Shown: positions 1-6,181 of the stretch, piece by piece | How the letters are laid out: each line of letters opens with the position of its first letter | Numbering within the stretch: the first letter of the stretch is position 1 | Origin: Porphyromonadaceae bacterium UBA7180 | GTDB taxonomy: Bacteria; Bacteroidota; Bacteroidia; Bacteroidales; Muribaculaceae | Assembly: GCA_002491165.1 (NCBI GenBank) | Contig: DKVK01000080.1 | Location: 5,480-30,484 of the forward strand | DNA length: 25,005 bases | Direction: 5' to 3' | Position numbers and translations under genes: made by a program | Notes under the pieces: model-generated | What the model was told of the DNA's origin: nothing | Database searches by the model: none | What the model saw: the letters and a program-made list of their open reading frames with translations, nothing else

Positions 1-1
1 G

Positions 2-24
2 TTTAATTTGAACACTTACTTATG
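2..24. repeat. Left arm of a 23-bp terminal inverted repeat
   Basis: Bases 2-24 are the exact reverse complement of bases 24983-25005, the last 23 bases of the window. The match stops on the inner side at base 25 and runs to the physical end on the right side, so the full repeat may extend outside the window. The arm begins TTTAATTTGAAC. Nothing around it resembles a transposase or recombinase. It could be a dispersed repeat at which an assembly contig stopped, or a true inverted repeat flanking this segment. The sequence alone cannot separate these. Confidence 0.85.
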
Positions 25-44
25 TGCTCGTGATTGAAACAAGA

Positions 45-78
45 GATGTCCGTCCGTAGCTGTTGACGGACGGACATC
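45..78 (-). terminator. Hairpin terminator of the decarboxylase gene
   Basis: A perfect 13-bp stem (45-57 paired with 66-78) with an 8-base loop lies 34 bases beyond the stop codon of the minus-strand decarboxylase gene. In the minus-strand transcript it is followed by a short, broken U-rich stretch (TCTTGTTTC). The stem is strong and GC-rich. The U-tract is weak, so some read-through is possible. An 8-bp imperfectly placed inverted pair (11-18 and 82-89) also flanks this hairpin. Confidence 0.7.
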
Positions 79-111
79 CCTTAAGTGTTTTCAATAATCA
101 ATCTCCGGTAA

Positions 112-1257
112 TCAGAGCTTTACCACAGGGTAGATTTCACCGATCTTGGTGCCCACCTTGTAGTGGGTGCCCTTGTGGGCCGACATAGATACGTTCATGT
201 TGGCGTCGAAGAGGTAAACGATGTCAGAACCGCCGAACTGGAAGTAGCTGATTTCGTCGCCCTTGCGGAGTGCCTTGCCGACCTCGGCGGTGACTACTAC
301 CGACGATACCTGCGGCATGGCGATGGGGAGGATTGCGCAGAAACCGTATTCGGTCTCCAGTACTATCAGGCCACGTGTCTGTGCGAACTCATAACCGGCC
401 TGGTCGGGAGCGGTGGCACGCCAAGCTTCCACCTCGTGGGTAGCGGGATCCTCTTTTGCCGGAACGGCAACGAGGTCAACGTAGCAGGCACCCTGGATGA
501 CACGTGCCTCGCGGACGATACCCGAAAGGGGAGCGTGCTGACGGTGGTAGTCGGTCCAGCTGAGGAACGAGTGGCACCACATGCCGCCTTTGAACTTGTC
601 GGCGTAGGGGCTTCCTTCCAGAAGCTCGGAAATCTGCCAGTCGAGGCCTTTGATGCGCACGTGGGTGTCGGGGCGTATCTCCCACTGGCCGCCGAAGCAG
701 GCGTCGGCCGGGTGGACGATGATACGGTTGTCCTCGATGGCTGCGATAGGACGCCAACCCGGTTTCACGTAGCGGGCGAACATCTGGTTGAAGGTCTTCC
801 AGCCGCCGCGCGGCTCTTCGTATTCGTCCATGTTGTAGACGGCGCTTTCGTAGAACGATTTCACGCTGTCGTCAGTGATGGATTCCGGAGTGTCAAGCCA
901 GTCGCCGATGGCGTAGCAGTAGTCGCTCATCCATTTCGAGAGCGGGGAGAGCTTCGGCATCTCGGCGTTGGGGACGTTCGGTGTCTGGAGGGATTTCACC
1001 GGTTCCTGGTCCAGCAGGAAGAAGGAACGGAAGAGGTGTTGGTAAACGTGTGTGCCTTCGCGGTTTTCGGCCGGTACCCAGTGGCAGTAAGCCTCCAGGT
1101 AGTCAAGGTAATCCTCGATGGATTTGATGTCCGAGAGTCCCGGAATCTTATATGCCACGACCTTGGCGATGGCTTGGTTGAATTTATCTTCCCAATTGTT
1201 TTCTTTGATAAGATCTGCGAGTTCCTGCACTGCAGGAGAATACTTTGTGTTTTCCAT
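112..1257 (-). CDS. PsiD-like / phosphatidylserine decarboxylase family protein (pyruvoyl enzyme)
   Basis: This 381-residue protein belongs to the phosphatidylserine decarboxylase superfamily. Members self-cleave at a Gly-Ser bond to make a pyruvoyl cofactor and decarboxylate an amino group substrate. Visible signatures are HPADA at 182-186, SWTDYHRQH at about 233-241 (matching the family's FDYHR.H block) and FGGSDIVYLF at 341-350, where Ser344 is the expected cleavage and pyruvoyl residue. This is GGSD rather than the LGST of classical bacterial Psd. About 150 residues of extra N-terminal sequence, ending in a FNQMFARYVKPGWRP block, resemble the extended PsiD-type proteins. There is no membrane segment or signal peptide, so it is probably cytosolic. 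No pssA lies nearby. It stands alone between two hairpins. The ATG start is followed by well-conserved family sequence. Family membership is solid; the substrate (phosphatidylserine or a free, perhaps aromatic, amino acid) is not determined. Confidence 0.85.
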   Translation of the reverse strand: MENTKYSPAVQELADLIKENNWEDKFNQAIAKVVAYKIPGLSDIKSIEDYLDYLEAYCHWVPAENREGTHVYQHLFRSFFLLDQEPVKSLQTPNVPNAEMPKLSPLSKWMSDYCYAIGDWLDTPESITDDSVKSFYESAVYNMDEYEEPRGGWKTFNQMFARYVKPGWRPIAAIEDNRIIVHPADACFGGQWEIRPDTHVRIKGLDWQISELLEGSPYADKFKGGMWCHSFLSWTDYHRQHAPLSGIVREARVIQGACYVDLVAVPAKEDPATHEVEAWRATAPDQAGYEFAQTRGLIVLETEYGFCAILPIAMPQVSSVVVTAEVGKALRKGDEISYFQFGGSDIVYLFDANMNVSMSAHKGTHYKVGTKIGEIYPVVKL

Positions 1258-1821
1258 TTTATTAAATTATGTTGGTTTTTTATTTAGTTGCGTTTGTCTT
1301 TCAAATGCAATAGTATAACGCACCCTGTATCGATAAAGTTTTTGAAAACCTGAAAAATCTTTCGAATGAAAGAAATCCCGCTATACTCCGGCTCGAAAGA
1401 AGAAACAAAGGAGGAGGGACAAAGGAACCATGTGGCAATGTATCTATCCTCGAACAGCCTTGTGCGCATAATTGTTTGAACCGCTCATAAATTTCCGTGT
1501 AAAGGCGACTGTTTACGCAACAATATCCCGGCAAGGTCTTTATATTCTGAAACTCGCTCTTGAGCACTTGCCGCATCTGACTTTGATCTACACTGTTGGA
1601 TCTGCAAAAGGCCCGGAACGAAGAATTAGGTAGGCAGAGAGGTAGGAATCGTAGAGTTAAAGAGCGGTATAAGGCTACTGGCTCAACTTTGTTAAAGTTA
1701 GTGGCAGAACGCTTCTTATATCCTTTTAATACTACCACTACTGTAAAATCCAGTTTTGTTGATTATAGTAGGCACATTTATTTACTTTGCTTACTATAAA
1801 AAAGCTGCTTATGTCGAAATG
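1258..1821. other. Gene-free stretch between slyD and the decarboxylase gene
   Basis: About 560 bases hold no convincing gene. The longest frame, 1301-1738 minus, would encode 145 residues rich in Ser, Arg and Phe with no recognisable motif. A plus-strand frame from a TTG at 1596 is equally unconvincing. Composition is AT-richer than the surrounding genes. The promoter of the decarboxylase must lie here, but I found no good TTTG/TAnnTTTG pair on the minus strand; the nearest is TGCATTTG at about 1301-1308, which lacks a partner. The right part holds the 1763-1799 and 1822-1848 hairpins. Confidence 0.6.
1763..1799 (+). repeat. AT-rich imperfect inverted repeat (hairpin)
   Basis: Bases 1763-1773 can pair with 1789-1799 as an 11-bp stem around a 15-base loop. 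The single irregular pair is a G-U wobble in plus-strand RNA and a C-A mismatch in minus-strand RNA, so folding favours a plus-strand transcript. It sits 22 bases before the stronger hairpin at 1822-1848. It may be part of a small RNA or an operator; no function is assigned. Confidence 0.5.
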
Positions 1822-1848
1822 AAAGAGCTGCCGGTGGGGCAGCTCTTT
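1822..1848. terminator. Strong bidirectional terminator hairpin
   Basis: A perfect 11-bp stem (1822-1832 with 1838-1848) encloses a 5-base loop. It lies 31 bases past the slyD stop and should end the minus-strand rsh-to-slyD transcript. In the plus direction it is followed by TTTTATTTCTTTTTG, a better U-tract than on the minus side (TTTCATTTCG). It may therefore also end a plus-strand transcript, although no plus-strand gene precedes it. Confidence 0.8.
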
Positions 1849-1879
1849 TATTTCTTTTTGTGGATTTTGCTAAGGTGGG

Positions 1880-2458
1880 TCAGCAGCCGCCGCAGCAGCC
1901 GCCTTCTTTGTGGTCGCCGCAACCGTCGCCGCAGTCGCCGCCGTGGCAGCACCCGCCGCAGCCGTGCTGCATTTGCTTCAGCTCCTCGGCCGTGATGGGG
2001 CGCACGTCCACCACTTCGCCTTCGTAGCGCACCGTGTGGTCGGCGAAGGGATGGTTGAAGTCCATCGTCACGTGTGTGTCGCTGATGTCAAGCACGCGGC
2101 CCAGCACGCGTTCCTGGTTCTCGGTGAGCATGTTGAGCATGGCGTCCACTTTCACCTCCTCGGCGAGCTGGCCGTCGACGGTGAAGATTTCTTTTTCGAG
2201 TTTCATCACCATCTGGTCGTTGCGGTTGCCGAAAGCGGCTTCGGGCGGGAGCGTCACTCCGAACTTGTCGCCGGCCTTGAGGTCTTTGAGGGCCATGAGC
2301 AGACCGGGCGTCACGCCGGGCGTCACGCCATATACAATGGTGTCGGGGGCGTCCTTCGGTGTCTCGAAGAGCAGTTCGCCGCTCTTGTCGTCGGTAAGTT
2401 TATATGCGAAGGCCACGAACATGTCCTGGCCTACTGTCACTTCTTTCTGATTTCTCAT
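1880..2458 (-). CDS. slyD: SlyD-type FKBP peptidyl-prolyl cis-trans isomerase with metal-binding tail
   Basis: This 192-residue cytosolic folding catalyst and chaperone isomerises X-Pro bonds and can bind metals. The N-terminal FKBP half (about 5-70 and 130-160) is interrupted by an insert-in-flap chaperone segment (about 75-125), with the family motif PPEAAFG preceding the flap. The C-terminal 28 residues (165-192) contain 8 Cys and 3 His and form the Ni/Zn-binding tail characteristic of SlyD. Length matches the roughly 196-residue E. coli protein. The usual G.G.LIPGLE loop here reads GVTPGVTPGLL, produced by an in-frame 12-bp tandem duplication. It is the last gene of a minus-strand series, 32 bases after the DUF4919 gene and just ahead of a strong hairpin. 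Identification is firm. The physiological metal is not shown by sequence. Confidence 0.92.
   Translation of the reverse strand: MRNQKEVTVGQDMFVAFAYKLTDDKSGELLFETPKDAPDTIVYGVTPGVTPGLLMALKDLKAGDKFGVTLPPEAAFGNRNDQMVMKLEKEIFTVDGQLAEEVKVDAMLNMLTENQERVLGRVLDISDTHVTMDFNHPFADHTVRYEGEVVDVRPITAEELKQMQHGCGGCCHGGDCGDGCGDHKEGGCCGGC
2304..2327. repeat. 12-bp tandem duplication inside slyD
   Basis: The unit CCGGGCGTCACG occurs twice in direct succession (2304-2315 and 2316-2327). It stays in frame and duplicates the residues GVTP in a loop next to the FKBP active site. A two-copy in-frame unit of this kind can expand or contract by slippage. Confidence 0.9.
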
Positions 2459-2490
2459 TTATCTGTTTCGTTTTATTATTTTATTTGCTG

Positions 2491-3342
2491 TCATTGTGCG
2501 GGGAGGTCGTCGGGGTCTCCGGCGCCTTCTCCCTCTGTGGCTTCCTCTTCATCCTCTTCGAGTCCTTCGGGATGTTTCAGCTCGAACTGCTCGGTGGGAA
2601 TCATCACGTTGAAGAAGAACTTGTCTGCCACGCGGTTCTTGAGGCGGCGTGCGGTCTCCTCTTCAGGCGACACCATGAGTATGTCGTAGCCGGGATAAGT
2701 GTTGAAATCCACATCGGTGGCCTCATACCCGAGCAGTTGCACCATATCGTATTCGTGCATCGGGGTGATGACATACCAGGCGTTGTCCACGTCCTCGCCG
2801 GTGCCGGTGCTCTTGATGGCGGCGAGCAGGTTCTCGAGGCGGAACTCCCATATCTTGGCGCGGTAAGATTTCTCCTTCTCGCGCAGGGCGTGCACAAGGA
2901 ACGACATGTGGCGCAGGTCGAAGGGGTTGTCTTCGAGGCTGAGCTCGGCATATTTTATCAGCGTGTCCACCTCCTCCTTGGTGTGCTTGGTTTTCTTTTT
3001 CAGCTCGTCGGTCTTGTCGTCGTACTGTGTGCGGCGGTAGGGGTCGTAGTCTTCCTGGAACATATACCCCAGGTAGAAGTAGCGGAACTCCTCGGGGGTC
3101 ATCACCGTGTCTCGTTTCTCGTATTTTTTCTTCAGCTTGGGGAAGTAGAAGGGGCTTTTGGGGTTTAGTGTTTCGCTGCGTATTTTGCCGAGGTCGGGTT
3201 TTTCGGTTTTGATGACGCGCGGGCCGGATGAACGCTGCGGTTGCTGCGAACGTTGTGCCTGGAGGGTGAAAGCGCACATCACGGCATACGAGACGGCGCA
3301 GAGGGCAAGAAGATATTTCAGTAAGTTTGAAGTTTTCAGCAT
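2491..3342 (-). CDS. DUF4919-type exported protein
   Basis: A 283-residue protein with a clear N-terminal signal sequence (about 1-30, hydrophobic 9-25, ending LQAQ), so it is probably periplasmic. The mature region carries a block like PKSPFYFPKL followed by a TPEEFRYFYLGYMFQEDYDPY segment, which I recognise as the DUF4919 family of Bacteroidetes. A helical middle (about 105-175) is charged and TPR-like in character. The last 25 residues or so are strongly acidic (EEDEEEATEGEG). There is no lipobox and no catalytic motif. It sits 27 bases downstream of the small membrane-protein gene and 32 bases upstream of slyD, so co-transcription is likely. Function is unknown; family assignment is from memory of the conserved block. 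Confidence 0.75.
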   Translation of the reverse strand: MLKTSNLLKYLLALCAVSYAVMCAFTLQAQRSQQPQRSSGPRVIKTEKPDLGKIRSETLNPKSPFYFPKLKKKYEKRDTVMTPEEFRYFYLGYMFQEDYDPYRRTQYDDKTDELKKKTKHTKEEVDTLIKYAELSLEDNPFDLRHMSFLVHALREKEKSYRAKIWEFRLENLLAAIKSTGTGEDVDNAWYVITPMHEYDMVQLLGYEATDVDFNTYPGYDILMVSPEEETARRLKNRVADKFFFNVMIPTEQFELKHPEGLEEDEEEATEGEGAGDPDDLPAQ

Positions 3343-3369
3343 GTCTGGGGTATTATGAATTGAGGTGAG

Positions 3370-3912
3370 CTAATAAGTTGCGTAAGTGGCGATGGCCACT
3401 ACGGCGGCCACGCCTGTCATCATCACTGCGATGGCGATGGGAAAGCCCTTGGCCAGCAGGTATTTGAAGAAACGTCCGGAGCGCAGGTTCACCCCGGCGC
3501 CGTCGGGGGTGTTGGTGAAGAGGAGGAAACCGAAGAAGGTGCCTGCGGCGGTGGCAAGGATCATCAGGCCGTAGATTAGCGAGAGGCTGCCGGCGCCTAC
3601 GGTGAATCCGAGGAGGCCGACGCTCATTCCGGCGAGGGCGCCGACGGTCATGTAGCCGGTTCCGCGTTTCTGCGCGCGGACGGCTGCCGGTTGCAGTACG
3701 ACGGAGGTCATCACCACGAGCGTCATGCACAGCCAGCCTATGAGGATGACGTTGTTGATGGGCAGCAGAGGCAGGCCGTCGCTGCCGGTGGCGAAGCTGA
3801 GCGTCAGCAACCCCAGGTAAGAGGCCGCCGGTGCCAGCAGTTGGCGCCGCCCTTGCAGGAAAAGCGATACCACCCACAGGAGGACCGCCAATATGATGAA
3901 TGCTACTGCCAT
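3370..3912 (-). CDS. Small multi-pass membrane protein of unknown function
   Basis: This 180-residue, very hydrophobic protein has roughly six predicted membrane segments (about 2-20, 26-44, 52-73, 84-106, 108-131 and 150-178), separated by short loops with few charges. The segment at 84-112 is glycine-rich (GALAGMSVGLLG), suggesting tight helix packing. It has no signal peptide beyond the first helix, no catalytic motif, and I do not recognise a named family. It lies 73 bases after the PgpH-like gene and 27 bases before the DUF4919 gene on the same strand. The position suggests a conserved accessory of this operon, but that is inference. Confidence 0.7.
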   Translation of the reverse strand: MAVAFIILAVLLWVVSLFLQGRRQLLAPAASYLGLLTLSFATGSDGLPLLPINNVILIGWLCMTLVVMTSVVLQPAAVRAQKRGTGYMTVGALAGMSVGLLGFTVGAGSLSLIYGLMILATAAGTFFGFLLFTNTPDGAGVNLRSGRFFKYLLAKGFPIAIAVMMTGVAAVVAIATYATY

Positions 3913-3985
3913 AGTTTTTTCAGGTTATTACTATATAACGCTTGAAACGGGAAAAATATTATATCCTGCCTCCCGGAGCGCAGTT

Positions 3986-6106
3986 TCACTCCCGGGGCTC
4001 GGCGTCGGGTGCGGGAGTTTCTGACTTTTCCTCCGGCTGCGGTCGTGACGTTTCCGGTTTTTTAAGTTCCGGATACGCCACACGCGAATGGTAGATGGTG
4101 GCCAGACGCTTCTTGAAAGTGTCTTTCACCTCGCCGAGTTCGCGGAAGGATAGCGGCGACTCTGCCAGCAGCCCGTCCTTCACCTGGCTGTCCACTATCT
4201 TGTCTACCAGCGCGTTGATGGAGGCTTCGGAGTAGTCTTTCAGCGAGCGGGAGGCGGCCTCCACGGCGTCGGCCATCATCAGTATGGCGGTTTCCTTGCT
4301 CTGCGGGTTGGGACCGGGATAGCGGAATTTATCCTTGTCCACGGGTTTGCCGTTGCTTTCGTTGACCGCTGTGTTGTAGAAGTATTTTGTGATGCCGCGG
4401 CCGTGGTGCTCCGTGATGAAGTGCTGTATCACCTCGGGGAGCTTGCTCTTGGCGGCCAGCTGCAGCCCGTAGGTGACGTGGCGGATAATTTTGCGTGCCG
4501 ACGTTTCCGGGTCGAGTCCGGCGTGCGGGTTCACGCCGTGCTGGTTTTCGGTGAAGAAGACGGGGCTTTCGAGCTTGCCGATGTCGTGGTACAGGGCACC
4601 GGTACGCACCAGCTGCACGTTGGCGCCGATGCGCAACGCGGCCTCGGAGGCGAGCATGGATACCTGCATGGAGTGTTGGAAAGTGCCCGGCGCCTCCTGT
4701 GCCAGACGGCGCAGGAGCGGCGAGTTGATGTCGCTCAGTTCAACCAGTGTAACCGTGGAGGTGAACCCGAAGATGCGCTCGATGATGAAAATGAGTATGT
4801 AGGCGAAAGCCAGGATGATGCTGTTGATGCCGAAGAGCCCTATCATGTGCCACGAGAAGTGGTTGAGGTCGCCGTTGAGGATGAGGTTGAAGATGAAGTA
4901 GCACACCGAATAGGCTATGAAGGAGAAGAAGGCGGTGCGCACCAGTTGCGAGCGGCGCGACAGTTGGTGGAGGCTGAATGTGGCCACGAGGCCCACGCAC
5001 AGCTCCATGCCGATGAACTCGAAGGGATAGGTGGCCAGCAGTGCGCAGATGAGTACCGTCATCAGCAGCGAGAATATGGCCGTCCGCGCGTCGAAGAATA
5101 TCAGTATCACCACCGGCAGGGCGGCGAAGGGCACCAGGTAGATGCCGTTGGTGATGTTCTCGAACAGGATGATGGTCAGCGCTATGAAGAGCGTGATGAA
5201 GGTCATCAGGAAAGCCATCTTGCGCACATTGGCGAAGAAGTGCGGCCTGTACATGCCCATGAACAGGTAGAGCAGCGTCACGCACAGGAAGATGTACAGT
5301 ACCTGGCCGGCCATGAAGTACGTGTCCTGGTCGATGGCCTGCGAACTCTTTGACAACATCTCCTGGAAGGTGTTCAGGTTGGTGTAGATCTGCGGGGTTA
5401 TGATTTCGCCGCGGTCCACGATGCGCTGCCCTTTCTTTATGACGCCCTGCGCGCCGGTGACGTTGAAGTATTCCTGGTCGCGGTATTTCTTGTCGAGCAC
5501 CGAGTCGAGCACCACGTTGGGGACTATGCTGAGGTTGAGGGCTTTGGAGATTTCCGGTGACATTCGTGCGTCGGGGAGCCCCTTGAAGCGTGCCGTGTAC
5601 AGCGAGTCGATGAGGGTATAGGCCATGGCGGGCGACACCATGCCGGTGGCCGCCACTTCGGAGACGGCGTCGGGGTCGCTCTCCGTCTCCGACATCCGCA
5701 CCTTCATGCCGGTGTAGTTGCTCACGTTGGTATAGATGGCCGGTTCCATGACCCCCTCCTTGTAGACCTGCCGCATGAGGTTTTCGACGGTCTGGACATC
5801 GTGCGGGTTGACGTCCTTGGCGGCCATGCGGAAAGTCTCCACGGCCTTGTTCTCGGCGGCGGGGTCGCGCTTCACGAAGGGGACGAAATGCTTGTCGAGG
5901 CTGTCGCGCAGGAATCCCAGCGTGGTGGAGTCGCGCATCACGGGCATGTCGAAGGGCGCCGTCAGCAGCGGGTAGCGCCAGGGCTGGTTCAGCTCGTAGC
6001 TGTATGACTGGCGGTCGGCGTGCGGAAGCAGCAGCGCCACAACTGTGGTGAGCAGCAGCGCCATGGCCGTGCGCACCATGTTTATCTTCGAAAACAGTTT
6101 CTTCAT
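3986..6106 (-). CDS. PgpH/YqfF-like 7TM-HD phosphodiesterase (probable c-di-AMP hydrolase)
   Basis: A 706-residue inner-membrane protein. Order of parts: an N-terminal membrane anchor (about 10-28), a large extracytoplasmic 7TMR-HDED domain (about 30-260), seven closely spaced membrane helices (about 265-445), and a cytoplasmic HD domain. HD metal ligands are visible as FQHSM (His478), YHDIGK (His507-Asp508), EHHGR (His567-His568) and MADAVEA (Asp613). The tail is rich in Pro and Glu. This is the architecture of PgpH, which hydrolyses cyclic-di-AMP in Firmicutes; activity in this lineage is inferred. I start at the ATG at 6106 because the 10 residues further upstream begin with a GTG and add only a charged leader. 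It follows rsh by 75 bases on the same strand. Confidence 0.88.
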   Translation of the reverse strand: MKKLFSKINMVRTAMALLLTTVVALLLPHADRQSYSYELNQPWRYPLLTAPFDMPVMRDSTTLGFLRDSLDKHFVPFVKRDPAAENKAVETFRMAAKDVNPHDVQTVENLMRQVYKEGVMEPAIYTNVSNYTGMKVRMSETESDPDAVSEVAATGMVSPAMAYTLIDSLYTARFKGLPDARMSPEISKALNLSIVPNVVLDSVLDKKYRDQEYFNVTGAQGVIKKGQRIVDRGEIITPQIYTNLNTFQEMLSKSSQAIDQDTYFMAGQVLYIFLCVTLLYLFMGMYRPHFFANVRKMAFLMTFITLFIALTIILFENITNGIYLVPFAALPVVILIFFDARTAIFSLLMTVLICALLATYPFEFIGMELCVGLVATFSLHQLSRRSQLVRTAFFSFIAYSVCYFIFNLILNGDLNHFSWHMIGLFGINSIILAFAYILIFIIERIFGFTSTVTLVELSDINSPLLRRLAQEAPGTFQHSMQVSMLASEAALRIGANVQLVRTGALYHDIGKLESPVFFTENQHGVNPHAGLDPETSARKIIRHVTYGLQLAAKSKLPEVIQHFITEHHGRGITKYFYNTAVNESNGKPVDKDKFRYPGPNPQSKETAILMMADAVEAASRSLKDYSEASINALVDKIVDSQVKDGLLAESPLSFRELGEVKDTFKKRLATIYHSRVAYPELKKPETSRPQPEEKSETPAPDAEPRE

Positions 6107-6181
6107 ATCTAAGTTACGGCGCCCGTAGCGGGACACCGTCGGGTTTTAATTGATTCTGATTCAGTGCTGTACCCGGGGCGG

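Noticed and set aside
163..1287. 374-codon open frame on the plus strand
   Set aside because: It is antisense to the clearly recognised decarboxylase and has no family motif.
1301..1738. 145-residue minus-strand frame in the gap
   Set aside because: Ser/Arg/Phe-rich, no motif or hydrophobic pattern, no promoter, and no neighbour relationship. Treated as non-coding.
1596..1799. 67-residue plus-strand frame starting at TTG
   Set aside because: Short, with a basic then hydrophobic composition; a faint impression of a mobile-element fragment could not be supported by any motif.
6107..6136. Upstream GTG start for the PgpH-like gene
   Set aside because: The added ten residues are charged and precede a normal MKKLFSK membrane-anchor start; the ATG at 6106 is more likely.
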